Below, piece by piece: positions 1 to 9,704 of a stretch of DNA of 58,933 bases. The notes beneath the pieces were generated by a model. That model saw only the letters and a list, made by a program, of their open reading frames with translations, was not told where the DNA came from and searched no databases. Source of the stretch: Verrucomicrobiota bacterium (GTDB lineage Bacteria; Verrucomicrobiota; Verrucomicrobiia; Limisphaerales; JACPZS01). The position numbers and the translations under genes were made by a program. The stretch covers positions 1-58,933 of the forward strand of contig JACPZS010000204.1 of NCBI GenBank assembly GCA_016195385.1, read 5' to 3'. Position 1 is the stretch's first letter, and each line of letters begins with the position of its first letter.

Positions 1-2
1 AA

Positions 3-992
3 TACTACGAGTTCGGCGCTTACTTCGCGCGCGTCGCCATCAAGCGCGGCACGCTGGGGCGAGATGTTGTCCGGAACTTCACCGGCGATAACACGACTGT
101 CGCCGGCGAAGAAATCGTCTATCGCAACTACGCCGGCGGCGAGGTGAAGCACCTCAAGACGGGCAACGACATGACGCCCAAAGTTCCGTTCGGGCTGGCG
201 AAAGAAACCACGCCCGACGGCGACCGGCGCGTCCCGTTCGTGGATTGGATGACCTCGAAGGAAAACCCGCTCTTCGCCAAATCTTACGCGAACCGCGTGT
301 GGAGCTACTTCTTCGGCCGCGGCATCATCGATCCCGTGGACGACATCCGCGCGGGCAACCCGCCGAGCAATCCGGCGCTCCTCGACGCGCTCACCGAGGA
401 ATTTTTGAAGAATGGTTTCGACACGCGCAAGTTGATGCGGACGATTTGCCAGTCGCGCACTTACCAACTCTCGATCACGAAGAACAAATGGAACGACGAC
501 GACAAAGTAAACTTCTCACACGCCAACCCGCGCCGCCTCAGCGCCGAGCAGATCTATGACGCGGTCGCCGTGGCCACCGGCAGCAAGCCTAAGTTCAAGG
601 ACATGCCAAAAGGGATGCGCGCTTCGGAGGTTCCGGACGGTTCAGTGGCGGGCAATGATTTCCTCGCACTTTTCGGTCGGCCGCAACGGCAGTCCGCCTG
701 CGAATGCGAGCGCACGAGCAACATCAGCCTCTCGCACGCGATGAACTTGATCAACGGCGACACCGTGGGCGACGCCGTCAACGCGCCGGACAACGGCATC
801 AAACGCCTCATGGACAGCGAGAAGGAAGACAAGAAAGTCGTCGAATCGCTTTACTACTCCATACTGAGCCGCCCGCCGACGGAGAAAGAACTGGCGTCAG
901 TGGATTTCTCGACGAGTGCGAATCGGTTCGAAGGCGCGCAGGACTTGGCGTGGGCGCTTTTGAATAGCCCGGCGTTTTTGTTTAATAGATAG
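3..992 (+). CDS. PSD1 family protein, C-terminal part (DUF1553), 5'-truncated by window edge
   Basis: The reading frame is open from the first bases of the window to the stop at 992, so only about the last 329 residues of a larger protein are present. The retained part reads as DUF1553: a 'VPFVDWMTSKENPLFAKSYANR' type opening, then VWSYFFGRGI, then the NPALLDALTEEF and SRTYQLS stretches. In the family DUF1553 follows a c-heme domain and DUF1549, and the protein is thought to be exported. Its usual partner, a DUF1501 gene, lies downstream at 2758, but a 1.8 kb stretch of small genes separates them. An internal GTG at 144 could be mistaken for the start, but coding continues upstream of it. The biochemical role of the family is not established. 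Confidence 0.9.
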   Translation, partial: YYEFGAYFARVAIKRGTLGRDVVRNFTGDNTTVAGEEIVYRNYAGGEVKHLKTGNDMTPKVPFGLAKETTPDGDRRVPFVDWMTSKENPLFAKSYANRVWSYFFGRGIIDPVDDIRAGNPPSNPALLDALTEEFLKNGFDTRKLMRTICQSRTYQLSITKNKWNDDDKVNFSHANPRRLSAEQIYDAVAVATGSKPKFKDMPKGMRASEVPDGSVAGNDFLALFGRPQRQSACECERTSNISLSHAMNLINGDTVGDAVNAPDNGIKRLMDSEKEDKKVVESLYYSILSRPPTEKELASVDFSTSANRFEGAQDLAWALLNSPAFLFNR

Positions 993-1009
993 GCGAAGTC
1001 TGTTTTGTC

Positions 1010-1270
1010 ATGAGGATTGTTATGGATTTGCTAGTTGGGACGGTTGCTGAAGGCATTTTAGTTGGGCTGTATTTTCTATTTCCCGTTGGCCCGTGTGCGG
1101 GATCGATTATTGGAGTAGGCGTGATGGCTCTACATGCTCCTGCCGCGATAATCGTGAGTAAATTTTTGCCGAATGGTTCCGCCATCGGAAGTCTTGTTGT
1201 GCCAGCTTTAATGGTTCCATTGTGGGCAGCGTTATTCCACAGCTTTAGAAAGCCGATCTCAAAATCTTGA
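1010..1270 (+). CDS. small hypothetical membrane protein
   Basis: An 86-residue product not recognised as any family. It has about three hydrophobic stretches: near residues 8-27, 30-50 (glycine and alanine rich) and 58-78. This suggests a small integral membrane protein. It begins 17 nt after the PSD1 stop and ends 5 nt before the next gene, so the two may be co-transcribed. The DNA is visibly less GC-rich than the PSD1 and DUF1501 genes around it, which fits an inserted islet. It is real coding by hydrophobic pattern and spacing rather than by homology. Confidence 0.5.
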   Translation: MRIVMDLLVGTVAEGILVGLYFLFPVGPCAGSIIGVGVMALHAPAAIIVSKFLPNGSAIGSLVVPALMVPLWAALFHSFRKPISKS

Positions 1271-1275
1271 TCCGC

Positions 1276-1707
1276 ATGAAAAGAAAATTTCTCCTAACAA
1301 TCGGTTTGGTTGCCGTCGCGGCATTGACTGCCGGGCTGCTCTGCGGACGGTTTGGAATAGAGCGAAGCGTGGCCAAATTCACGCTCGCTTCCAACGTGGG
1401 AACAGCTTCGTATGCCGGCAAAGAGAAGGCGGTGGAACCTGCGCGTGAATTGCTGAGATCCACATCGGGCTTGGGGCATTCGTTCAATCTCCAAGTCGTG
1501 AACTTGACCCTCACCCCTCCTGTGACTAACTGGGGTGTTCAAGATATTGTGCTGCCAATATTTGATGCGCCCGAAGTAATTCCGTGTTCTTCCGAGACTC
1601 CTTTCATGGACCGCGACTTCGATCCGCGTGCCCGGTTGAGGAAAGGTTTGGACTTGTTCAACAAACAATACCGCCTTGAGGACTTGCTGGACTCATCGAG
1701 AAAATGA
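1276..1707 (+). CDS. hypothetical protein with N-terminal membrane anchor or signal
   Basis: A 143-residue product not recognised as any family. The ATG at 1276 is preferred to an in-frame TTG at 1267 because it opens a clean export signal: basic residues (MKRK) followed by a hydrophobic run of about 20 residues rich in Leu, Val and Ala. The remainder is soluble with no motif I can name, and it ends with several Asp/Arg-rich stretches. It sits directly after the small membrane gene at 1010 and before an antitoxin-like gene, inside the low-GC islet between PSD1 and DUF1501. Confidence 0.5.
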   Translation: MKRKFLLTIGLVAVAALTAGLLCGRFGIERSVAKFTLASNVGTASYAGKEKAVEPARELLRSTSGLGHSFNLQVVNLTLTPPVTNWGVQDIVLPIFDAPEVIPCSSETPFMDRDFDPRARLRKGLDLFNKQYRLEDLLDSSRK

Positions 1708-1766
1708 AGACAATCGCAGGCTGCTGGAAGATTGAGCTTGGGTTCAACTAAACTAACCTGAGCCAC

Positions 1767-2036
1767 ATGTTGACGACCTACAAAGCAAAGTTAAAAGACG
1801 GCAAACTCGAATGGACGGACGAAGTGCCGCCCATCGTCAAATCCGTAGAGACCCAGGTTTTAGTGACATTACTGCCAACTAAGAACGGCAGCATTGACAA
1901 AGCGGAGCGCGGACGCCGAATGAAAGAGGCACTCGATGCCCTCGCTGCAATGGATGGCATCAAATCAATCTCCGACCCAATCGCCTGGCAACGGGAAATG
2001 CGGGAAGACCGGCCGCTTCCTAGCAGAGAAGAATAA
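1767..2036 (+). CDS. antitoxin-like protein (partner of PIN toxins), possibly orphan
   Basis: An 89-residue protein opening with TYKAKLKDGKLEWTDEVP and closing with DPIAWQREMREDRPLP. From memory this layout is typical of small antitoxins that precede PIN-domain toxins in cyanobacteria and Verrucomicrobiota: a short N-terminal beta element, then a helical Arg/Glu-rich toxin-binding tail. The gene directly after it (2086) is another short antitoxin-like ORF rather than a toxin. So it is either orphaned, part of a three-gene arrangement with the PIN gene at 2240, or left by a replaced module. Family assignment is an inference from pattern. Confidence 0.6.
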   Translation: MLTTYKAKLKDGKLEWTDEVPPIVKSVETQVLVTLLPTKNGSIDKAERGRRMKEALDALAAMDGIKSISDPIAWQREMREDRPLPSREE

Positions 2037-2085
2037 GTTTTTAAGTGAGTAATGTAATAAATTTGAACGACGGCCAAAATTGACG

Positions 2086-2280
2086 ATGAAAACGAAATCT
2101 CAAAAGCCGGCCAGAAAGCCGGTGAATTACCCGGCGACAACTCTAGGCAGCCGGGTCGCCGCACGCGGACGGAAAAAGGCCAACGCGATGACCGAAGAAC
2201 AACTCGAGGAATACTTCCGACGCGGCATGGTTTTGATTTATGGTGGACAGCTCCCGGAAAAAACTGTCACTGGACACTAA
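2086..2280 (+). CDS. putative antitoxin of the downstream PIN toxin
   Basis: A 64-residue very basic protein: the N-terminal half is rich in Lys and Arg, and the C-terminal half carries an acidic helix around MTEEQLEEYFRRG. Its 3' end overlaps the start of the PIN-domain gene at 2240 by 41 nt, the usual tight coupling of antitoxin and toxin. The ATG at 2086 is chosen over an in-frame TTG two codons earlier. I do not recognise a named antitoxin family. The call rests on size, charge pattern and position. Confidence 0.55.
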   Translation: MKTKSQKPARKPVNYPATTLGSRVAARGRKKANAMTEEQLEEYFRRGMVLIYGGQLPEKTVTGH

Positions 2281-2737
2281 CGTCATGTTCGACCTGGCGG
2301 CAGAGCGCGATTTTGCGCACGAGTTTCGAGAAACCTTTCAGAACAAAGGTTACTCGCTGGTCGTTGCGCCGACCGTCGTGGCCGAGTTGTATTTCCTTTC
2401 CGAACACGGCGATGCTCAAGAAAAGCGCCTCTCATCCACGTCGCTGGCACGAAGCAGTTCCTGGGACATCAAGCCCTTTGCGCTCTCAATGGTGCAGCTT
2501 GAGATAGCGAAGCGGTTTGCCCGACGTTTGCTCGATCAAGCGTTGTTGCCCGAAACCGAACTGAACGATGCCCGTATTCTTGGCGAGACATCCATGGCTG
2601 CCATTCCATTGGTCGTAACCTCCGACAAACACTTGCTCGACATCGATGAAGACAGTTTGCGACAGGAATTCGACGACGCTGATTTGATGCGTGTCAGCAC
2701 CGTTAGCCCTCGAAGGCTGTTGCGCGCGATCCATTAA
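2240..2737 (+). CDS. PIN-domain ribonuclease toxin (VapC-like)
   Basis: A 165-residue protein with the acidic pattern of the PIN fold. An early Asp lies in [11 protein letters not shown] (about residues 9-19), a Glu in VVAELYFL (about 47-54), and late acids in [10 protein letters not shown] and [14 protein letters not shown] toxins are metal-dependent RNases that usually cut tRNA or rRNA and are held inactive by the antitoxin encoded upstream. The overlap with the 2086 gene supports a TA pair. Length is a little above the usual 130-145 residues. The substrate cannot be told from the sequence. Confidence 0.8.
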   Translation: MVDSSRKKLSLDTNVMFDLAAERDFAHEFRETFQNKGYSLVVAPTVVAELYFLSEHGDAQEKRLSSTSLARSSSWDIKPFALSMVQLEIAKRFARRLLDQALLPETELNDARILGETSMAAIPLVVTSDKHLLDIDEDSLRQEFDDADLMRVSTVSPRRLLRAIH

Positions 2738-2757
2738 AACTCAACCCCACTAAAACT

Positions 2758-4209
<1,452 letters not shown>

Positions 4210-4237
4210 GCGCTCGCCGGTGCATCGCACCAGGCAA

Positions 4238-4641
4238 GTGAAACTAATCGCTACCATCTTTCGGAAGTTGCCGTTCTTGGAAGTGTTCGGCCTTTTTCTA
4301 ATCTGGGCAGGATTCTCGTTTGCTGTGGCGAGCACCGCAATCGCATCCTCCGAAAGTATTGTTGAGCGGGACAGAAAACAGCTTCCCCGAGAGTTGGACG
4401 ACATGAAAAGTAAACTCACAATGGCAAAAGTCGCTGACAACCAGATAGTGGGACTATTGCGCATTTATCGGAGCGCGGTCGTTCTACAGTTCGCCGAGGA
4501 GCACTTGTTGCTTTTATTGCCAGCATGGTTTTGGTCAGCTTGCTCGTCGCATCGTTCGGCTTTTCAATAACGCTGTTGGCCAAGCTCGGGGAATTAAACA
4601 CCAAGATTAGGACATTAGCGCATGAGCAAAGCTCCGCTTAG
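4238..4641 (+). pseudogene. small membrane protein, apparent frameshift near 4470-4500
   Basis: From a GTG at 4238 the frame encodes a hydrophobic helix (LFLIWAGFSFAVAS) and a charged stretch (ERDRKQLPRELDDMKSKL). It then runs into an unlikely tail before stopping at 4570. From about 4471 a different frame gives a convincing continuation: Arg-rich residues, a second membrane helix (LVAFIASMVLVSLLVASFGF) and a polar C-terminus ending at 4641. The two frames join into one plausible two-helix protein, so I read this as a single gene with a one-base frameshift, either a true lesion or a sequencing error. Family not recognised. Confidence 0.4.
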
Positions 4642-4743
4642 GGAGGATCCTCCGATTGATTCAGTTTTGCTGCCCGGTCCAGACCTTTCTGCGTGCTGCA
4701 ACCAAGCCTTGAATCTCCGCGCACCGAAGCGCACATTCCCCGC

Positions 4744-4929
4744 ATGAGCACCAAGCAAATTGTTCAAGACCTGCTGGAGAAACTTCCCGAGGATGTCTCG
4801 CTCCACGATGTCGCCCAAAAGATCGAGTTCGTCGCCGGAGTGCGGCAGGGGCTTGCCGAGATCGGCCGCGGCGAGCGCATTCCGATTGAGGAGATCGAGC
4901 GCGAGCTGCCAGCATGGGTTATCAAGTAG
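4744..4929 (+). CDS. antitoxin of ParE/RelE-type system
   Basis: A 61-residue mostly helical protein (KQIVQDLLEKLPEDVSLHDVAQKIEFVAGV, then a short IEEIERELPAW tail). It matches the common small antitoxins that precede ParE/RelE toxins in Verrucomicrobiota and cyanobacteria. Its 3' end overlaps the toxin start by 16 nt. The ATG at 4744 is preferred to an in-frame ATG at 4693 because the intervening residues look non-coding and the product is then of normal antitoxin size. The C-terminal segment is the expected toxin-neutralising part, and autorepression of the pair is likely by analogy. Confidence 0.75.
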   Translation: MSTKQIVQDLLEKLPEDVSLHDVAQKIEFVAGVRQGLAEIGRGERIPIEEIERELPAWVIK

Positions 4930-5219
4930 CACTTTCACCCTCGGCCCAAAGTGACCTCCGCGACATCGTCCGTTACATCTCGCTGGACTCACCGGAGCGC
5001 GCAGTCGCGTTTGGCCAGTTTTTGCTCAGCAGCACCAAGCGCCTCGCTGACTTCCCTGAGTTGGGCCGGGTCGTGCCCGAGTTCGACGATCCTTCCATTC
5101 GCGAGATTATCGTTCGCTCCTACCGTGTCATCTACCGCCTCGATCATGGCGATTGCCGAGTCGATGTTGCGCGATTCTGGCACGGCGCACGAGGAACTCC
5201 CGATGTCGAAGGTGCCTAA
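4914..5219 (+). CDS. RelE/ParE family toxin
   Basis: A 101-residue protein with the RelE/ParE signature. It opens with YQVALSPSAQSDLRDIVRYIS, followed by a helix with ERAVAFGQFLLSSTKRLADFPELGRVVPEF. The later part has REIIVRSYRVIYRLD and a final beta strand ending in ARFWHGAR. Length is normal for the family. Members either block gyrase (ParE) or cut mRNA on the ribosome (RelE); the sequence alone does not decide. It is translationally coupled to the antitoxin gene at 4744. Confidence 0.88.
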   Translation: MGYQVALSPSAQSDLRDIVRYISLDSPERAVAFGQFLLSSTKRLADFPELGRVVPEFDDPSIREIIVRSYRVIYRLDHGDCRVDVARFWHGARGTPDVEGA

Positions 5220-5304
5220 CTTTGTCGCCAGATTCTTTCTGCGCGCTTGCTCCGCCATTGAAGCCTCTTTATTCTCCAGCAACAGGACTGAAGAATTGAC
5301 GGTT

Positions 5305-5520
5305 ATGCGATACGCCATTGTGATTGAACGCGGCCCGACAAGTTACGGCGCGTATGTGCCGGATCTTCCCGGCTGCGCCGCCGCCGCCGAAACGCGCGAG
5401 GGAGTCCTCGAATTGATCCGCGAAGCCATCGAGTTCCACCTCGAAGAAATGCAAGCTGAGGGGATCACAGTGCCGGAACCAACGTCGAGCGCGGAGTACG
5501 TCGTCGTTGGAGCATCCTGA
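5305..5520 (+). CDS. HicB-like antitoxin domain protein, no HicA visible
   Basis: A 71-residue protein with the HicB core: YAIVIERGPTSYGAYVPDLPGCAAAAETREGVLELIREAIEFHLEEM. This is the partial RNase H-like fold used by HicB antitoxins to block HicA RNases. No HicA-like gene (short, dsRBD-like, with GSH motif) is present upstream or downstream, so this is probably a solitary HicB. An in-frame open region extends upstream but lacks recognisable content, and the ATG at 5305 gives the family's normal N-terminus. The last codons overlap the first possible start of the next gene. Confidence 0.8.
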   Translation: MRYAIVIERGPTSYGAYVPDLPGCAAAAETREGVLELIREAIEFHLEEMQAEGITVPEPTSSAEYVVVGAS

Positions 5521-7972
5521 AGTTGAGTGTCACGCCGCAAAGAAACCAATTCTGCCAACCAACCAACGCCGATTGAAATCATCTCTACTATTTGATCGAA
5601 AACAATTCGGACGTCTCGGTTTTGCCTCAGTAGTCCTTGCCAGTTTTACCGCCATCGCCCAACCCGTTCCCAAGCTCACGACTCTTTCGCAAGACTGGCT
5701 CCAGCGCGGTACGACGAACGAAATCACGTTGACCGGCGAGAGCCTGGCGGGCGCAAGCCGCATCGTCTTCAGCGGCGATGCCGGTTTGTCAGCGAGCATC
5801 GTCGCGCCGGAGAAACCGAGCGTGAACATCGAGGCCAGCATCGGCGGTATCTCCACCGCCGACACGAGCGATGACAAGAAACTCACCGCGCGCTTCATCG
5901 TTCCGGCGGATGCCACGCTGCGCCCGCGCGAAGTGCGCGTCGTTACGCCGAGCGGCATTTCCAATCCGCTCACACTGAACGTCAGCCATCTACCGGAAAT
6001 CGCCGAGAAGGAACCGAACAACTCAACCAATCAGGCGCAGTGGATCGATTTGCCGGTCGCCGTCTCCGGGAAAATCAAGGCGGCGGCGGAAGTCGATTAT
6101 TATCGCTTCAAAGCAATGAAGGATCAGCGGCTGGTGTTCGAGGTGCAGGCGTTCCGGATCGGTTCGCCGATGGATTCATCGCTCGCGTTGCTCGACGACA
6201 GCGGCAAGGAACTGGCCCGCAGCGAAGATGCCATCGGGCTGGATTCGCTCATCGAATGGACGGCTCCGGCGGATGGCGAATACCTTCTGCAACTGCGCGA
6301 TTTTCGTTATCAAGGCGGCGGCGATTTCAGATACCGGCTCATCGCGGGCGCGCTGCCGTACGTCGATTCCGTGTTTCCGTTCGGCGGCCGGCGCGGTCAA
6401 AACGTGACCATCGATCTCAAGGGGCAAAATCTCGAAGGCGCTTCGCAACTCAATTTGCATCTCGATGCCACCGCGCCGCTGGGGCCGCAGCAACTGCGCG
6501 CCAACACGCCGCGCGGCTATTCCAATCCGTTTCAATTTGAAGTCAGCGACTTGCCGGACTTTCTCGAAACCGAACCGAACAACGCGACGAACAACGCGAA
6601 CGCGGTCAAACTTCCCGTAGCCATCAATGGCCGACTCACTGGTGAAAAAGATGTAGATGTCTTCAAATTCAAGGTGGATCGTGATCAGCGGTTGATTTGC
6701 GCGGTCGAGGCGCGGCGCTTCGGTTCACCGCTCGATGCGCTGCTGATTCTCAGCGATGCTTCTGGAAAAATTCTGCAACAGAACGACGACGCCGACGGCG
6801 CGGACGCGCGCATCGACTTCGGTGAGTTCAAAAAGGACGGCGAGTATTTTCTGACGATTCGGGATTTGCAGGATCGCAGCGGCGACAGTTTCGCCTACCG
6901 GATCACGATTCGCGAACCGGCACCGGACTTCAGCGCGCGGGCATTGCCAGATGCACCACGCGTACGTCGTGGCGGCCACGCGACGCTGCGTTGCGAGGTA
7001 TCCCGCGCGACGGGATTTGGCGACACCGTGCGCGTCGCCGTGACCGAACTACCGCCCGGCCTTTTCGCCGAGGCGCTGCTCCTGCCGCCGGACGCGGGGA
7101 GCGGATTGCTCGTTGTCTCCGCGTCAAAGGACGCCGCGCTTGGAACATTTCCGATCAAACTCGAAGCGAGTGGACTCATCGGCGGCAAGCTGGTGACACG
7201 AACCGTCGAGCCGTTGTCGAATGATCGCCCGGCCAAGCAGGCGTTCATCACGATTCTCGAGGCCGCTCCATTCACGCTGGACGCCAGCGCCTTCAACGTC
7301 GTGCTGGAGCAAGACCAGTCGGCCAGTGTCGAAGTTTTTGCACAGCGTCGCGAGGGATTCACCGGCGAGATCAAATTGTCAGCCGAAGGCTTTTCCGCCG
7401 GCCGCGATCCCGTGACGCGGCATTTGGAAGTTTCCGAGGTGACGCTGAAAGGCAACGAGGCGCGAGCAAGTTTGAAACTCAAGGCGCGGCTGGACTCCGA
7501 GGTCGGCACGCGGACGATTGTGTTGCGCGGGGAGTCCACCATCGATGGCCAGACGATCACTCAATACAGCCAGGCGATTCCCGTCACGTTGTCGGAATTT
7601 CCGTTCGTGCTCACGCCGAACTTGAAGAAACTTTCGCTCACCGCGCTGCCGCCGGGCACGCAGTCGGCAGCGGGCGAGGCGTCACTCATCGTGAAGGTTG
7701 CGCGGCGCGGTGGCTTCACGAACGAAGTAACTTTCACGCTCGACGGTGTGCCGGAGGGAATCACGGCGAATCTGGAGAAAATTCCGGCGAACGGATCAGA
7801 GACGACGATCAAGCTCGTGGCCTCCGAGAAGGCACCAGCCGGCAAGGAATTCACGCTCACATTGACGGGCGCGGGCTTGCACAATGATCGGACGTTCCGG
7901 CAGAAGACCGCGCCGATTGCGTTGACTGTCGCCGCGCCCGCGGAGGAAGCTGTCAAAGCGGCGTCGAAATGA
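5507..7972 (+). CDS. exported protein with two PPC (pre-peptidase C-terminal) domains
   Basis: About 800 residues. The start is uncertain because no ATG is available: TTG codons occur at 5507 and 5573. Either gives an N-terminus leading into a signal peptide (RLGFASVVLASFTAIAQ). After an immunoglobulin-like segment come two PPC repeats, each opening with an EPNN motif (about residues 168-280 and 345-470) and containing the D-Y/F-x-F-K and GEYxLxxRD pattern. Ig-like beta domains follow. In Verrucomicrobiota and Planctomycetota such proteins accompany PSD1/DUF1501 genes. A role in binding or organising extracellular substrate is inferred. A cytochrome/WD40 gene follows. Confidence 0.82.
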   Translation: MEHPEVECHAAKKPILPTNQRRLKSSLLFDRKQFGRLGFASVVLASFTAIAQPVPKLTTLSQDWLQRGTTNEITLTGESLAGASRIVFSGDAGLSASIVAPEKPSVNIEASIGGISTADTSDDKKLTARFIVPADATLRPREVRVVTPSGISNPLTLNVSHLPEIAEKEPNNSTNQAQWIDLPVAVSGKIKAAAEVDYYRFKAMKDQRLVFEVQAFRIGSPMDSSLALLDDSGKELARSEDAIGLDSLIEWTAPADGEYLLQLRDFRYQGGGDFRYRLIAGALPYVDSVFPFGGRRGQNVTIDLKGQNLEGASQLNLHLDATAPLGPQQLRANTPRGYSNPFQFEVSDLPDFLETEPNNATNNANAVKLPVAINGRLTGEKDVDVFKFKVDRDQRLICAVEARRFGSPLDALLILSDASGKILQQNDDADGADARIDFGEFKKDGEYFLTIRDLQDRSGDSFAYRITIREPAPDFSARALPDAPRVRRGGHATLRCEVSRATGFGDTVRVAVTELPPGLFAEALLLPPDAGSGLLVVSASKDAALGTFPIKLEASGLIGGKLVTRTVEPLSNDRPAKQAFITILEAAPFTLDASAFNVVLEQDQSASVEVFAQRREGFTGEIKLSAEGFSAGRDPVTRHLEVSEVTLKGNEARASLKLKARLDSEVGTRTIVLRGESTIDGQTITQYSQAIPVTLSEFPFVLTPNLKKLSLTALPPGTQSAAGEASLIVKVARRGGFTNEVTFTLDGVPEGITANLEKIPANGSETTIKLVASEKAPAGKEFTLTLTGAGLHNDRTFRQKTAPIALTVAAPAEEAVKAASK

Positions 7973-8046
7973 TTTTTGCGGCGAGCGCAAGAGATGATGC
8001 GACACCAATCCCAGGCAAGAATTGTTGGAAGGGATCGTTCGAAAAT

Positions 8047-8179
8047 CCCCCTCACCCCGGCCTTCTCCCCCGGAGAGAGGGAGAAACGACGACCGCTTTC
8101 CGTCAAGCCCGGTGCGCTAATCAGTTCGAGAGCAGGCGAGTGGTTCACCCTCTCCTTGGGGAGAGGGCTGGGGTGAGGG
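8047..8179. repeat. REP/MITE-like inverted repeat element
   Basis: Two arms of about 21 nt face each other: a left arm CCCTCACCCCGGCC... from 8048 and a right arm GGGAGAGGGCTGGGG... ending near 8179. They are reverse complements with only a couple of mismatches, and about 90 nt of unrelated sequence separates them. Next to each arm are secondary CTCC/GGAG palindromes (8064-8080 and 8149-8164). This 'CCCTCACCCC-GCC-CTCTCCC' layout is, from memory, a widespread intergenic palindrome family in proteobacterial and verrucomicrobial genomes. It fills most of the 273 nt gap between the PPC and WD40 genes. No coding sequence is seen. Confidence 0.65.
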
Positions 8180-8245
8180 AGAACCAACCAATGAAGCAGC
8201 AATCGCGTTTTTTCACCCGTGATCAATACTGAACTTGTTTGTGCT

Positions 8246-9625
8246 ATGGCGAAATTGAAAAACAGAATCTTGATCTTCGCGCTCGTCGCGATGCTTCCGT
8301 CAGCCACGTGGGCGCAGACGGCGAAGCCAGTCAGCTACCACCGCGACATCGTGCCATTGCTGAAGCGCAGTTGCACTGGCTGCCATCATCCGGGAAAACT
8401 GAAAGGCGAACTCGACGTGACCACCTACGCCGCGTTCCTGAAGGGCGGCAAACACGGTGCCTCGTTCAAAGCGGGCAGCCCAAAAGAAAGCCGCGTCATC
8501 GAAGAAATTTCCGGCGACGAACCGTCGATGCCGAAGGAAGGCGATCCTTTGAGCAAAGCAGAGGTGGCGTTGTTCGAGCGCTGGATCGCCGAAGGCGCGA
8601 AGGACGATTCGCCCGCGCAAGCGACACTCGCTTTCAGCAAGGCCAAGCCGCCAATTTACAAAAAGCCGCCGGTCATCTCCGCGCTGGCGTTTTCGCCGGA
8701 TGGCAAAACACTTGCGGTTTCCGGTTATCACGAAGTGCTGTTGCATTCAGAAGAAGGCACCAATGCCCTCGCTCGTTTGGTTGGCGAGTCGCCACGCATC
8801 GAGTCATTGGCGTATTCGGCCGACGGCAAATGGCTTGCGGTGAGCGGCGGCGCGCCGTCGCAGTTTGGTGAGATCCAAATTTGGAGCACGAGCAGCAACG
8901 GCCTCGTCAAGTCGTTCAAGATTTCGTCGGACTCGCTTTATGGAGTTTCATTTTCGCCCGATGGCCAGCGGATTGCCTTCGGTTGCGCTGACAAAACGAT
9001 GCGCATCATTTCCACGAGCGACGGCAAGGAGTTGATCAAGCTGGACAATCACAGCGACTGGGTTTTCGGAACGCTGTGGACGGTCGATGGCAAACGCGTG
9101 CTCACCGGCAGCCGCGACCGCGCGATGAAACTCATCGACGCCGCGAACGGCCAGTTCATCGACGACATCAACAAATTGCTCGAAGGCGTGCTGTGCATCG
9201 CGCGGCATCCCAAGGAAGATCTCGTCGTGTATGGCGGCGACATGGGCGCGGCGCGTATCTACAAAATCGCCGAGAACCAGGGCCGCACCGCCGCAAACAA
9301 CGACGTGAACATGCAGCGCGAATTTGAGCGGCAGCCGGGGCCGATTCGCGCCATCAGCTACGCTCCAGACGGGAACACCATCGCCGTCGGCGGCATGGGC
9401 GGCGAGGTTCGCATTTACAAAACGAGTGACGGCGCGCGTGTCGCCACCTGCGCCGGACACGATGGCGCGGTGTTCACGCTGGCGTTTCACCCAACGAGGA
9501 AGCTGATTGCGACGGGCGGCTTTGATGGATTGGTTCGTTGGTTCGACACAAGTTCCGGCGAGTTGGTGAAAAAATTCGTTCCGGTGCCGCTCAAGAGCGA
9601 GCCGATGCAGAAGGCGGCGAAGTAA
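8246..9625 (+). CDS. c-type cytochrome domain and WD40-repeat protein
   Basis: A 459-residue exported protein. The ATG at 8246 is preferred to 8219 because it begins a proper signal peptide (MAKLKNRILIFALVAMLPSATWAQ). A CxxCH heme-binding motif (SCTGCHH, residues 42-48) lies in a planctomycete cytochrome C-like domain running to about residue 120. The rest is WD40 beta-propeller, with repeated units such as ALAFSPDGKTLAVSG, VSFSPDGQRIAFGC, ISYAPDGNTIAVGG and LAFHPTRKLIATGG. It probably docks a redox domain onto a protein-binding platform in the periplasm. It ends the module that starts with PSD1 at the window edge. Confidence 0.9.
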   Translation: MAKLKNRILIFALVAMLPSATWAQTAKPVSYHRDIVPLLKRSCTGCHHPGKLKGELDVTTYAAFLKGGKHGASFKAGSPKESRVIEEISGDEPSMPKEGDPLSKAEVALFERWIAEGAKDDSPAQATLAFSKAKPPIYKKPPVISALAFSPDGKTLAVSGYHEVLLHSEEGTNALARLVGESPRIESLAYSADGKWLAVSGGAPSQFGEIQIWSTSSNGLVKSFKISSDSLYGVSFSPDGQRIAFGCADKTMRIISTSDGKELIKLDNHSDWVFGTLWTVDGKRVLTGSRDRAMKLIDAANGQFIDDINKLLEGVLCIARHPKEDLVVYGGDMGAARIYKIAENQGRTAANNDVNMQREFERQPGPIRAISYAPDGNTIAVGGMGGEVRIYKTSDGARVATCAGHDGAVFTLAFHPTRKLIATGGFDGLVRWFDTSSGELVKKFVPVPLKSEPMQKAAK

Positions 9626-9704
9626 TTCGCTTCAGCCAAACGCCGGCAGGCGACAGCAACGTCCCATTACGACGAGTTGGCTGGATTTGCGGGTCGTCGC
9701 TCCT

